NCBI RefSeq assembly: GCF_949628215.1
Contig: NC_134279.1
Span: 11,204,041 to 11,268,040 of the forward strand
DNA length: 64,000 nt
Direction: 5' to 3'
From: Phalacrocorax aristotelis
Lineage: Eukaryota; Chordata; Aves; Suliformes; Phalacrocoracidae
Shown: piece by piece, positions 49,783 through 63,617 of the stretch
Position numbering within the stretch: position 1 is the stretch's first letter
Layout of the letters: each line of letters starts with the position of its first letter
The notes under the pieces: generated by a model
What the model saw: the letters and a program-made list of their open reading frames with translations, nothing else
What the model was told of the DNA's origin: nothing
Database searches by the model: none
Program-made: the position numbers and the translations under genes

Positions 49783-50056
49783 AAATTTAATAAGATTTCA
49801 CTAATGTTCTCATTTAAATTTTAAATTACATTTCTTTTTGATAAGGAGGGCAAGACAGTAAGAGGGGCACTTAGAAACATCAATATGCAGCTTCCTCTCT
49901 CTCCCTACACTCAAGATTGTAACCAGCTACGTTTTCATGAAAGGAGGGATATGTTCAGAGTTACCCAGGAAGGCTCTGGAAATAAACAGTTGTTCATGTG
50001 TCTTCTGTCAACATACAAGTCAAATCACTGCCAATTCCTTCTCTTTCCCATCATAG

Positions 50057-50251
50057 ATTAATGGCCTCTGGGCAGCTGCCTGGGGAAGAACAAAGGATAT
50101 GCCCATGTCACTGTTTGAAGCATTTGGTAGTAATACAACATTACTGCGCTAATATCTACTGGCGACAGCAGAAGAAACCAATAGTTGTTGGCTCTGTCGC
50201 TGAAGCAGACCCAGTCTTGCAGCCAAAAAGCGAATATTTTCAAGATCTGAT
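50057..50251 (+). other. Candidate internal exon, coding or lncRNA
   Basis: A 195-base block has a strong acceptor in front (CTTCTCTTTCCCATCATAG) and a consensus donor behind (GAT|GTGAGTA). One frame is open across the whole block, starting and ending after the second codon base, and includes LPGEEQRICPCHCLKHLVV and QQKKPIVVGSVAEADPV. A second frame is also open for 31 codons before a TAA, so the coding frame is not secure. The continuing frame fits the acceptor at 50530 in phase. No protein family is recognised, so this may be an exon of a non-coding RNA or a chance arrangement. Confidence 0.3.
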
Positions 50252-50530
50252 GTGAGTACATTCAGCAGTTGCATTAGCTTAGCTTCTGGAGTTGGTTTTG
50301 CTCAGCCTGCATAAAAACTGTCCTGGGAACAGCAGATCACCTCTGAAAAGTCTCTTGTTGTATGAATTGTAAGTACATTGAGCTGTTAAAAATCCCTTTT
50401 TAAAGGTCACAGTGACCCTTTGATACTAAAGTTTCATTGCATACAAATGGAAACTCTTCCTACCTTCCTCCACCGGCCATCTTACCCCATCCCTTTCTCT
50501 AATGAAATTTCCTTTTTCATCTCTTCTCAG

Positions 50531-50621
50531 TTCAGTGGCAGTTGACATCATAAAAGATAGATGTAGAAACCTGCAGAAGAACACACTAACCTTTCATGCT
50601 GATAGACGAGACCTTTTAAAG
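50531..50621 (+). other. Candidate second exon, phase-matched
   Basis: After 279 bases of putative intron, the run CTTTTTCATCTCTTCTCAG gives a strong acceptor. The following frame begins at the third codon base, matching the end of the block at 50251, and reads SVAVDIIKDRCRNLQKN and onward. A weak donor AAAG|GTTTGG at 50621 would close it after 91 bases. Without splicing the frame continues to 50855, where it reads into a T-run, which suggests that part is not coding. The product is unrecognised. A further acceptor-like T-run ending ATTGCAG lies near 50864. Confidence 0.25.
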
Positions 50622-50869
50622 GTTTGGCTGCAGCCTGTAGATTCTACCAATAGAGATTTGTGCTATCAACCTTACAGACAGATAATGAATTTCAAGTATC
50701 CAAACATCTATACTGAACAAATCTCGTTTTGTTGTAAAGAGGGACATCAGGGGACCTCCTCTAACTCCCATGTACAGATCCTCCACCTGAAGAATTTACA
50801 AGGTTCTGCAGAAACCATATTCAATTACAGGGACCACAACTTTTTTTTTTTTTAACTATTGCAGCAGTG

Positions 50870-53800
50870 TCAGAGGCAAACTGGAAGTCCTTTAAAACAC
50901 AAGAGTCCCCTTCTGGCACAAGTAGCTTCAGGAAAATCCTGTCTCAGACATCATTTAATGCATTTTACATTACTTTCACCACCTTAGTGTCGTGCACTCA
51001 GGTCACTGAAGTATTTCCGACTTCTTTCCTGTTCTACTTCATTTTGTAGCATCTCCTCAGGCGTGCAGGCTTTTGTGGCACATAACTCAAACACATCTCT
51101 CAAGCTGGTCAGTAGGCCTTTATGTTGAAATCAGCAAGGAAGTGGCAGGGTTTCTTATTTTTATGTTACTGCTATACAAACACATTTCTGCATCATGAGC
51201 TATTGAATTGAATTTCAGTGTTGATCCCAGCAGCATCACTCCATTGGAGCTAATATGATAGGTTATGAAAGTAGAAAATTATTCAGAGTTTGATAGGTCT
51301 CAGAATGAAACTGGTGAGAAAATCGTGCGGCAGCGCAACTTGCAAGGCAGACGGTGTGTTTAAGTTTCACTTCTGCGTAGAAAAAGGAGCAAATGCCAGT
51401 TGTGAAGTTCAAAGGATTGGCACTGTAGACAGGAACAGTTGAAGAGTTCATCATCATTGCTTTTCAAATACTATGTATGCACAGGAGGAGAGAGCATTTT
51501 TTTGGTAAAAAAAAAAAAGTAATAGCATAACACACACGTGCAGTTGGAAGAGGGAATTTTTAGAGATTAGATCAAAGACACTGATCTACATCTTGTTTAT
51601 GACAGCATAAGAAAAAAAGCCATCCATGTTCCTATCAGTTACATACTACCAATTTAAGTTTCCTATAATAATCAGGGCTATATTTATCCGATAATGAGCA
51701 TTTCAGCATCAATACTAGAACACTTTTCCAGTGTTGTATATAACTGAAAGACACAAGTATCCCCTATGAAAAAATCTTTCAAGAAGAAAAAAGTCCTATA
51801 ACATAACCTGGCTAGATTTAAGAGTAATGTCTTTTCTTGTTGTCTTTTAATTTTGTACAAGAATTTAATAGTTTCTCACCATCCCTCCCTAATAACAAAA
51901 ATCTCTGTTCTATAATTGCAGGTTTATCGTGTCCTTAAACAATGAAACAACCTACATAGAATTTGACATTGCATAATGATTTTCAGCCTTATCATTCCAA
52001 ACAAAACCCAAGTAAGCAATAAATCCAATGTTTATGAAATCCAGGATGTGTCAGAGAAATACATGCCACTAAATGAGGCTGTTCGGTATCACTTTATCTT
52101 GGTATTGCTTAGAAATATCATATGTGAAGCATAAAGCTGAGCTCCATCCCTCTACTGCAAATGCCCTCCGATTGGGGTAGGAAAGAAATGGAAGCAGCAG
52201 CACCTACAAGAACGTGCCTATGCCACTTTTACCTCTGAATCATTGCTTCCTTCCTTCAGTTTAACTACCCAAGTTATAGCAGAATAATTTCGTACATTTT
52301 GTGCAATGCTGAAAAGCTTTTTCCCCTCTCTCATTTGCATGTCCTTTGGCCACTTTTTTCAGCTCATGAAGTCAGAACATTATCATAATTTTGAGCTTCT
52401 CAGCAGTAAGGACGAAAAAAAAAAACATAATATGATCTTCTCTGTTAGGAGAGCAAGGAGGTAGAGGGAACAGATGCAGCAGCAAAATGTAAAATTGTTG
52501 CTTTTGGGCGATACCTTTCTGGCTTTGCTAGGAAAAATCCTCATGCAAATGGAGTGATTAGCTCACAGTATAGATCATTCATAAAAAACAGAACTTCTCT
52601 AGGAAGAGCTCACTTGAGAAAGGGTTCCTTTTGGAGACACTCACTGTTCGTGCGTGTCTTCCACAAGTAGGAAAACCAAAAAGAAAGTACATGCGACTGC
52701 TTCTTATCCTTTCTTGATGCATGCAAAAAACTAAACCAACAGGTTGCACTGAGGTCTAAGTAAGCCAGATACAGGACGCCCACAGCTGCCGCAACAACAC
52801 AGGGTTATGTTGCAAGTTGGTAACAACTGTGGGAAAATCCATCTAGCAGAGGCTGAAATTTCATTCTTGCCCAGCAAAGGAAGGGAAAGAAAAATTCTAG
52901 TCAATTGTCACTTTCAAGTGACTATAGGAGCAACTGTATTTCCTTGCAAGATGTGTATTTAGAACAGATGTTCAATCCAAAGCTCATATGGGTAACAGGT
53001 AATTTTATCTTCAGTTTTAAAGCATCTAGAGTTTGCTTTAACATAATAGTGATGAGAGATGTAGTACCACCAGCTGTAGAGCAGAAAAGGCTGAAATATT
53101 TCTATTAAAAGGTCAAACAAATACAAATTGTTCAAATCACATTTGGTCTGCATTTTATTAGCACAGTGAAACTATGGATTACTTGCAACACTACTCACCA
53201 TGTGAAAACAAATGCTCTTTTATTGCTAGCTGGTGTGTTTCTTTATCCCATTTCTACATGACTATGTAGTTACCTCCTGAGATTCAAATTTATATGTTCC
53301 TTAAAGCACATTTTTGCTGTTCATATTTTTTCAAAGTAGGAATATATTGCTTTTTAATATAGAAAAGGGCAGTGCGTTCTGCCAAGTCTTTCTAGCATTA
53401 TCATCAGTGCATTTTTTGGAGGGACTGATCTTCTAAGAGTGTTCTCTGCTACTGGATCAGTGTAGTCTTCTGACCCTTAAGACTATGACTTGCATCCAAG
53501 GGAAGTGAACAGATTGCCTCCAAAACTCCTATATTCCATTGTGCGTAAAGTAAACAAACCCTGAAGAAATAGTTATGTCAACACTTAGTTACACTGCAAA
53601 ATTTAATTTCCTCTCATTTAAATATGACTGAAGAAATGAAATAGCTTCCAGAGCTGGTTTGTTACGAGTTTCTTCTTTATTTGGTGGCTCAGGAACTCTG
53701 AGGCATAAAAGTGCTCTCTGTGAATCCATGAAAAACATCTTTCCAACACCACCTCCTCACACAAAATAGCAGAAACCGAAAAGACAAAAACACCCAGAGG

Positions 53801-56800
53801 AAATCCTTACTTGGAACCACTTCCTTTTCAAATAGTATTTGTTGTGGGTTATCGGTCATTATGTAGACCTACATAACAGAACACAAGGTGTTTAATAAAT
53901 ACATCCTGCATACTTTGAAGCACTCCCCTTATTGTGAATAGTATGTTGTAACCACACTGTAATGAAATATTTTAAAGGATAGGTTGCAAAGTTTTATAAT
54001 GCATTTTAATATCATATATTTATAAACTTTAGCAATTACAAAAGAAACAAACAGTTCTGCATACGTTACAACCAGGGAGAAGCTATTTTGTTCACTGAGA
54101 GAACAATGAAAAAAGAGACTTTTGCCTTTTTCGTTTTAAACTTTGTTTCCCTGATACAACAAGTAGTACCATAATAGAAGCATTTAATGGCACTATTAAG
54201 TCAACCACCTAAAATCAGAATCTATATCAATTACATTCATTATACTTAATTGAACATAATCATCTAAGATAACAATTTCTTGTACACTAATTAATAAAAC
54301 AGCATGTCTTCTGGATCAAAAATGCATTCATTTCTTTTGAAGGTAAGATATTTAGGGGACAGAAAAAATTCATAACTTTCATTATTACTATATCTGGATA
54401 GACTATTAAATTTTGTAATCACAGTGACTGTTCAGGGCAATAGATCTCTTAAGTGAAATTGAAATTTCATGTAAATTTTGTGTATCTAATACGTTGGGGG
54501 TTTTTTCCTCCTTTGTGACATTTGAAGAGAAAGACATGAATCAGCAAGGTTATTTCCATAAAAACACTGCAAGGAGTCACAAAAGAAATTTGAAAAGTGT
54601 CATCTATATTATGAGCAATCTTCAATAATCCTACATGGTTACACAGTGGTGTTCAAATATACAATTTCATCTTCTTAGGCGGGTAAAGAGCAAACCCTGG
54701 ACAGATCAGATGGAGCGTCCCAAAAAATGCATTAACTGATCGCTTGGGCTGGATCACTAAAAGAGTCACTGATTTGCCTTTGTTTCAGGGTGCAAAATGG
54801 CTGGGGTGGGGAAGGGAGGGAGCTTCATGTCTAAATTAATATCCACACTGAATAAAGCAGTTTAGAGATTCACACCTGAAAATCCTCACTTGCCTATTGT
54901 TTACTTTGAAAGAAACCTTAACCAATTTTAAGTTCTTAGCCTTTGATAGCCAAATATCTTAGGCACCTGTAGGATTTTTTACATACAGCCAGAAGTGCAT
55001 CCATCAGGAGGGACGCAGCTGAACAAAAGTAAGGAACACTTTCTTCCTGACATTGTAGAACCAAGACTATCCTCTGCTAGAGGAGGCTGAAGTAAAGATG
55101 ACCCTCAGCCTTGGAAGTCCTCCTAAAAACTGAACAATGGACATCTCTAAGACAAAATTATTCTCTAGCCCTCTTATTAAAGCTATTATAATGTCTAATA
55201 ATAATTAAAGAAGCAATAGGCTAGAGGGAGAAAGCTCTAATCACTTTGTCATTTCGTAGCTATGTAGGTGTGCATCCTGAAGCATGCATTTCATATTGAA
55301 TAAATAATTTCAGTAATAATAAGTAATCTTTGAAGAAGGAAATGGAGGACTCAGGCCTATACTTAATAATCAGGACAATTCCCTGGGAAGGGAGAGTAAT
55401 GTGCATTTGGCCCAATTAATCTTTGATGTTGCTCCACTTTTCACAACAAAATTAAATTCAAGAGCTAGAAAATACCACAGACTGACTCAGCAAAATAGTT
55501 TAGAAGGCAAAACCAAAAAAAATAGCGAACTCCCATCACAAAGAAATTTGCCCCTTGATTTCACATCCTACATAAGTGTAGGATTCAGTGAGCTCTGTCT
55601 GAGTGAACTAAGCAGGGGAAAGGGTGGAAAGAAGGGAAGCATATGCTTGCATTCCTGAATCTCTCAATCCATCAAAGAAACAAAACAAAGTGAGAAAAAC
55701 AGACTAGACATCAATATTCAGAAAATAACTCTGTTCTGTTGATCACAAGGTGACCAAGAAAGGGGACTAAACTTCAGCTTCACAGGAGTTTAAGGACCAT
55801 TCCCGCTCTCGGCATCTCCCTTGGGGAAGTTTAGCCATACATTGTCTATATGACACGCACCCACCCAGTATGGCAACCAGAGACGTCCCAGTTTTCACAT
55901 ACACCATATAAGAAGTCTAGATACTTAACACAGTTCCAAATCTTGCATTGAAACCAACTGCCTAAACTGGTAGCTATTAAAAATGTATCGAAAAATAACC
56001 TTTCCACAACTACTACTGTCCCCTGAAATTATTCAGCATGCTTTCTGAACTTTAAGTGGCTCTAATGGTTTGTTTGAGAGACACTATTTCTGCACATAAT
56101 GATTAAATGCACTTTTCTTTGTTTCAGCGTATTCAGTATGACTCAAGTTCTTTCACTGGAAGGCTAGACAAGCTACACATTTGAATGAATAAATAAGTCC
56201 ACACGGTTGCATAAAAACTGTATTAGTACAAAATGATAGGATCGGTCATGGCAGAGGCAGGAACAAAGCTCAGTGGTTGTGTTTCCCAGCTCTGAGTTAT
56301 TTTAGCCAGTTACACACCCTTTGAAATTTGGGGTTCTTTTTAAAAACCTCCTTCTTTAACAACAGTGACTGAGCAAAAGTTGTATTTTATTCACACCCAG
56401 ATAATGAAAAAGATTTGGTATTAGCATAATTTCAAAAAACCTCATCTGTTCCAACTTCCCTTAAGTTCCAACAACACATTTTAACTGAACAAACCTCTGT
56501 ATTGCATAAGTCAGCCTAATATGCTACATCCTGCTTGGAAAAATATAATGTTGCTCTCATGAATCTCCCTCCACCCTTCTCTCCCTCTTCTCTCTCAAGA
56601 ATTTCATTAGCAGACCTTTTCAGGCCTCCCTCTTCACAGCCTTTGCCTCTTCAAAAAAGTAAACGGTGAGAATCATGTTACCAAACTTCACCTCGGCTCT
56701 CCATGAGAACTTTTGAACTGTCTGTGTACTAAACACCCACACTTACATACAACAGAAATGGAAAAAACACAAGCCAACTTTGATCCCCTCACCTAAACCT

Positions 56801-58680
56801 CCAGAGAGCACACACACATGTATGCGTAAACAGCCATACTCACCTCTCGTGAATTTATCTACATAAACTTGATTTGAGACCAGCCACAACATATGACCCT
56901 CTTTCCCCCCCCTCCCCTCCCGCTCCTTCTCAACACACAGAATTTGCAAGTTTCTGACCAAGATAAAATTTGAATCTCCTACTGTTTGGGCTAAAAATCT
57001 TGCTGAGACAGCATATAAATTTTCAGGATATACCAGATCCAAATTATAGCCTATTCTGGACTCTGATCCCTATTTTGGCTCCTAATGTCGTTTTCTTAGT
57101 TTGTAATTAGTAATATTATTTTAGTGCCTTATTAATAACTACTGCCACAAACTAAATTACCATAGTTTCAAACAAATCATCTTCCAGAGACAGTAAAATA
57201 AACTGTGTAAAACACATTTTCCAGCTACAGACAGGTATATCATAGAACACAGTTTTTAATTTCATAGGCCTAAACAGATCAAGTTTGACTACCCAGTTAT
57301 TAAGTGATTATACTTATTAATGAATTAAGCAACTTTAAAAAAATATCATTTGTAAGTAGTACACATGAATCACTGGTTCAGGAGCTCCTGCCCTTTCCCA
57401 GGAAGCACGATGCAAGTCACACCCAGCCCTGCGTCTGTTCTGTCTTGCCTCTGCAGCGCAAGCTTTTCAGGGAAGATTCTCTTATCTTTTGACATTCATA
57501 ACTGCACAACACTTCACGATCTGCAGCCTTACACCATATGAATACTGCAAATCTTTTCCTGCAAGCAGTTTCAATGCATTTTGAGTTTTATTAAAAACAT
57601 TAAGTCCTGTTAACAAACAGCGCTGGGTCTCAGCAGTGCGACAGGATTTCTTAATAAGGACTTTTAACAGGAATCCAAGGCTGGGGGTACATTCCTGTCC
57701 TGAAAAACATTAACATTTTTGTGAATCCAACAGTTCCATATCAACAGGAATTACTATTATCCAGTTTTATTTCTGTCATTTTTTTATTTTTGAGCAAAGC
57801 ATTATCTTCCTTAGAAAGCAGTTACAGTAGAGAGAAAAATACATTTAAATTTTAATTTCTTTAGAAATGTTTGTGGAAATCAAAGTTACCGGGTAGACTT
57901 GAGGATGACATGAGCTATATCTGCTGTGAACAACAACAGAACTAGGATATGTTGAAACTAGCTTAGCTGGTTACAAATGTATATATAAGACATAGTTATT
58001 GTAAGCACTCTGAAACCAAAGAAAAAGTTTAATTTAGTGCTGAAGAGCTGAGAGTGGAAAAACTAGTTTCCCAGCATTGTTGCTCAGAAGCCCAGAGGAA
58101 AATTTTAAAATGTATCCCAAATCAGTTTTGTTTCCTGCCCGCCCCCTCCACTTAAAATACTCTCAAGGCTGACACACCTTACTTAACAGCACTTTTTATA
58201 AGACATTTGCTATTAGAGCTTGGCATCATTAATTTTTCCGGAGCACACTGTCAGCGTGTGAGCAAGTACAAATGCGGAACTTACACATGTGCGTTACATG
58301 GTGTAGAGCTTGCCCTTAGCATTTCTCCACTCTGACAAGCGGGAAAGTCATTATCAAACTAGTTGATGCAGAAGCCTGAGGCTACAGTAACTAGTTAACC
58401 CAGTTTAAAGTTTTCTGTTTTTGCCAATATGTAGTTGGTTTATTTTTTAATTATTAAACTGCCTGGGTTTTTTAAACTGACTGTCAGCCTGCAGGTGTAT
58501 ATCAGAATTCCCTTTACATAACAAAATACCACCAAAAAAAAAAAAGAATCATTGAGAGTTCCTGTTTTTTCTTTTCTCTGGAAAAAAAGTCATTACACAT
58601 GAAAAAAAGTAACCTTAAATGGATCTCAATTAAAGACAATATTTATTGTGGATTCAAAAACATGCTCTGAACCCATAACT
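50870..58680. other. AT-rich non-coding stretch, no gene seen
   Basis: Frequent stops in all frames and many short homopolymers (for example a C-rich CCCCCCCCTCCCCTCCCG run near 56907). No transposon, RNA or gene recognised. Confidence 0.65.
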
Positions 58681-58723
58681 AAGTTTTGTATTCCTTCCTT
58701 TCCCTCTTCCTTTTTTCACATAG

Positions 58724-58949
58724 CCAGGAAGAAGAGCCAGAGGCCACTAAGATCTGCCATCAGGCTGCAGCAGTAACAAGAGTTTCTGCCCCGGGACGGC
58801 TTCCCAACCACCCCTGGCTTCCGCACAAGGAGGAGAAGGCAGGGACGACCCCCAGGGCCAAGCACTGGAGCCTCAGCTCTGCCCCAGCGCAGGAGGCTGC
58901 TGCTCTCACCCTGGACTCCACAGTCCGACACCCGCCCCGAAAGGCGTAG
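58724..58949 (+). other. Candidate exon, GC-rich, unidentified
   Basis: A long pyrimidine tract (CTTTCCCTCTTCC, T6, CACATAG) forms a strong acceptor at 58723, followed directly by a GC- and CpG-rich block that is distinct from its AT-rich flanks. One frame stays open from the acceptor for 74 codons to a TAG at 58947-58949 (includes EEEPEATKICHQAAA and PTR/PRAKHWSLSSAPAQEAA-type residues). Another frame gives only 16 codons before a TAA. If real it would be a terminal exon or a lncRNA exon. No family is recognised, and the alanine/proline-rich composition is what GC-rich DNA gives by chance. Confidence 0.25.
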
Positions 58950-61900
58950 GAAGGAACAGTACGGGGGTCCTCCCTGCTACTTGGCACCTTCATATTTGAT
59001 CCTTCTCCTTCCTGAAGGAAGGACAAGCACATCCTCCCCCAAGCCCCTGCTCATTGCCCTTCAGGGCAGTAGGTTAAGCAGGTGCTTTTCTTCTCTAATT
59101 CAACTCTCTTCATTTCTCTTCTCCCTCTTGAAATCTATTTTGCAAGCTTATAGCACATTACCCCCATCTATCATCTCTTTCCAGCTGAGAAACTCTGCTT
59201 TTCCACATTTAGTTGTTCCTTAAACAGAAACTATCCCATAGCTTTACAGTTTATTGCTGTCCTTCTCTGAGCATATTCTAGACGTATTATATCCTTTTCG
59301 AAACAACAGGAATCAGCGCTACATGCGGTATTCAGAGAGATGCAGGCAAAACAGGGATTAATACATGATGTTCTGTTTTGTTCTCTGTTCCTTTCCCAAC
59401 AGCCCCTAACACTCTTTCTTTTCAGATTATTACTGAGCTGAGGTTTTCACAGAACTATTTATCATAAACTCCAAAACTCACTCCTTAGTGATAATGAGGC
59501 TTCAACCGCAGCAACAGAATAAGCATGCAGAGCAAGGACAGCAGCAGGGCAGTGGAAAAGAAATCTCCAAAGACATACTTTGAGAGCTATACCCCAGGGC
59601 TGGCTTCTCAGTTTATGAAAGTTTACGTTAAGAATTCAAAATTTGTTTTCATTCTCTGTGAGCACAAAAGCAGGGCCTAAGCAACTGTCAGGGAAAAAAA
59701 AAAAAAGAATAACGAAGTCAAAGAAAAATAAGAATGCAACACAAAGAGTGACTAACACATAACAGGATGGTTCAGAAAATATTGAAACCTAAAGGCTCCT
59801 GTGTCTCCCACATCCCAGGTGAGTGTTGCTCATCATCCCTGCAAAGGGCATCTGATACTGAGGAGCTACTGCTGAACCAGAGCTGCTGCCAAACAGCTCT
59901 AGTGTGCTTTGTGGGCTAATCCACTCTCTCTGTCCATGTGCTGGTCTTGGATGCAAGCCAGCAGGACTCCCAAAATCTGAATAGTGATACCAAGTGAACT
60001 GTTTCACTTGGGCATTAAAGGCTTCCTCTCAGCCGGATTTATGATCTCAGCACAACACCATGCTAACTGCAGTGACATAGCTGCCTATTCATATTTCCCC
60101 AGAGGGCAAGATATGTGCTGAAGTCTGCTAGCAGAAGACCATAAAGACAGACCATGAGGACATGCACACCTTTTTTAAATATAGGACTGCCTGCTGGCAG
60201 ACTGAGCAACTCTAGATGCTAGCCCCTGCTTGCTCCTTGCCTTTGGGCAAATCAGCTACCATCTTTCCTAGATTAAACTAACTATAAGCAGAGGGAATGA
60301 CAAAGAGGAGTGACTCGTCTCATCTCCTTCAACGGTGGCTCAGCTACCAAAAAACTGCCAAAAGTCCCTTGAGGCACATGAGAATACCAGTACACAGACC
60401 AGACCAAGCTACTTCTTATAAGATGTTGTTAACGCTCCAGAAAATCTTGCAAGAGAATAAAACACTTGAAGGGTGCAGGGAAATTGCAAATCTAACTTAC
60501 TTTTTGAGAAACATTATTCATATTCATGGGAGCATGCGTCTTGCTGTCAGTGTTGAATAGCCAAATAACACCACCGATGGACCACCACAGATTTGAAAAC
60601 TGTGATGCTTTCTGCTGTGAAAGGCAGATACTCTTCCTCCAGCCCTTTCCAGGGGACACCAAGCGAGTAACAGGAGTACTTTTGAAGAAGTTACGTTGCT
60701 AAAAGTGTAAGAGACTACACTTCTTGCTCTTTTGGTCACCAAGAAAGTTGTCACATAATGCAAGACTCTGCTCAGATCAAAGTGGAAGAGGAGTCCATTC
60801 TGGTGTGACGACATTCATTGCTATGGCAGATACTGCTGAGTCAGGAGGATGATGTATGAAGAGAGACTTCATAAATTCACTGAGAAACAAAGAAAACTGA
60901 TAAAGCTTTTGAGAGAATGCTGCACTGGAAGATTATTAGATTTTTTTCCTATAAACAAAGATAGGCTGTGTCTACCACCAGATTGACTCCTTGCAGCTAA
61001 AGCTGATGGATCTCAGTTGACAACAGTAAATAAATACCCTGTTTGAGTGTTATCTGCGTTATCACTGGCTTGCTTTGTTACTTTCTAAAGTTTTGCAGCC
61101 ATTGAAGCTGGTTGATAAACGGTTGCCCATCAATAAAGATCATCCCTTAACTTCTAAGTTTGTCTCAGCAAATGCCAACTTTTTCCAAACCACTGAAGCA
61201 CTTTATCAAAATTTAAAGCGTGCTCATTAATTCAGGACTTCCCAAATTACCAGCTTATCTTAATTCACTCTATAAGATACTTGTCAGGTATTTAGAAGAA
61301 AAATTGACACCAACAAATCCTGGGGGGGTGTAGGGGTGCATGGGAGCTCAAGACAACTTAAAGACTGTCTTACCAATGAATCCTTAGCTGAATATTCAGC
61401 CAACCACCCTGTGTCAGAAAATAGCATGGGTGTATCCAGAATCTGACACAAAAACAATCATGTAAGACATAAGCACTATCTGATGCACTCATTTTTCTTG
61501 GATTTTCGAGGCAAGATGACAGACAAGATTATCTTCATTTCAGGTCGTTGACAGACTTTAGGATGAATGATACAGGAAGCTAGAAACCATTTGAAAAGAA
61601 ACCGGTATTATTAAACAGAAGAATCTAAAGCAACATAAAGGTCTTGCTACTGTACTTCATGACCATTTAGCCAGCCAGAAATCTATACCCAATTAAAGGA
61701 ACTACAAAGATATTCTACTTGTTAGGGAAGCACAAAACATGAGGCAGTTTTGCGTTTTCTAGCACATGGGGTAATTCAGCTCACACACTTTGGTGCTGGT
61801 TTGGTGACAAAGCAATAACAAAACTTGTTATTTCCACCACGACAAGTGATCAAGCATAGATAGTAATTCAGTTCCACATCATATTTGATGATGTTGACAG

Positions 61901-63610
61901 CCTCAGAAGGGGGAAAATCTGTAACTGCTTATTTGGCCAGACTTACAAAATGATGCGGGCATTTGCTACACAGCAGGGGGTGGCTTTTATTGGACAGGAG
62001 CTCAGCAGACAAGAAAGCTGTGTTTTGAAACTGCAGATCTTGAGTTTCAACCCTGTTTTCTAGTGCAGGTCATACCGAGACAGATCTCTCTTTGTAACTT
62101 GTTCCACACTGCTGGAACTGCTACTGCAAGTCTATTTGCTCACATACATTATTAATATCAGCCTCGTGTGTCATCCCCCTTCTAACCTTCAGTCCAGCTA
62201 TTTGAATTTCATTAGGCTATAACTAGAGTCAGTTGAAACTTGGCACTGAAGACAGACAAATTGCAACAATTCTCTTACCTCATTATTAAAGATTTATTAC
62301 AGCATAAGATATAAAGTTTACAAACTTCATGTTTTTAAATGGGGAAAAAAACCAAAATGTTCTTCACTGGTGAGGACGAACTGTAGCAGTCAAATACTGT
62401 TTTCTTCTTATGTTATTTTGAAGTACCTTGCAAAAAGCGGTCCATTTCTTCAGAAGGTTGCAGTTGCAAAGAAACTTAGTTTCCAGTACAAAAGCATTCC
62501 TTTGGAACATCCCGACAGCAAGAATCCAGAGTAATATAAAGATCTTTGAGAAACACAGAGAATTAAGGGTATAGTATATAGGATGTCCAACCTAGGTAAT
62601 CACTTCTTGTTCTTTTCTTCTTCCAAGAAGCTGGAGAGATGGAAGACCAGAGACACCCTACAGTGTGCTGTAGCAGAACGTACAGTATTTCCTCCAACAG
62701 AAAAAAGCCATCCCAACTTTTTTTTTTTTAAAAGGTTTCAAAACAATGTCTCAGCCATTGCTCAAAAAAATAATCTTCAAAAACTAGGGTCAGATTAAGG
62801 TTAGCATTTTGGAATTTTTTTTTTCATGTTAAAAAAAGCTTTGTGTGCAGGTAGAGTTGTTCCATACTTACAGCCACACAAGGTCCACAAAAGATATATT
62901 ATCTTTTTTTTTTGTTGTTCAGAACCTTTTTTCTCTTTCCATACTTCCACCCTCTAAAATGTCCTTATCTGACAGTAGTAAAACACATCATTAAGGTTTC
63001 TGACAAACATTCCTGGATATTAGGAAAAACAGAGCAGTTAGTCTTTCTGTTAATCATAAGCCCTCTTTATAGTTGGTTTTAATGACAAAGTAATTCTCCT
63101 GTAGTTTTCTTAGTGGCTGTTTGCTTTCCCTTTTATCATTCACATTCATGTGCTGTCTGGTGCACTAGCTGTCCTTGACATTCCCTTATTAGGTTTACAA
63201 ATAATCATTAATTTGTTTTGTGTTCTGCCTCCTGTTTCAGTGATATATAGGCATGTCATTACCTTTCTAAAGTGTATTCATTATTTTCATTCTTCAAAAA
63301 AATGCCCACTACTTTTCACGCAGGGTTCAAGGCAATTTGCATGGTACACACATAATGGTGTATACCATTTAGTACGTCTTCAAACTCTATGTTATCTGTT
63401 CTTTAGATTTCATAATGAATGGACTGGTGATCTGAAGTTTCTTTCACTGTTTGATTGCTCTTTCCCTTGATCTGTTTGAAAGGCATTGCACTATAGTGAA
63501 TAGAATATTAAACTTGGGCTCAGGCTTGATTGTTATTCTTCATTTTGTCCCAGACTTTTGTATTGCACCATCTCCATTTTCTTCCCACCACAGAGGAAGC
63601 AAGGCATTCT
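58950..63610. other. Non-coding stretch, no gene seen
   Basis: AT-rich sequence with short unrecognised frames (about 90 codons at most) and A-runs near 59694 and T-runs near 62718 and 62904. No repeat family recognised. Confidence 0.65.
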
Positions 63611-63617
63611 TAAGTAT

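Larger units (their letters stand above)
44150..50056. other. Non-coding stretch, no gene seen
   Basis: AT-rich sequence containing a short tandem repeat at 46271-46290 and an AT-rich inverted repeat at 49757-49782, both listed separately. No gene or transposon family recognised. Confidence 0.65.
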
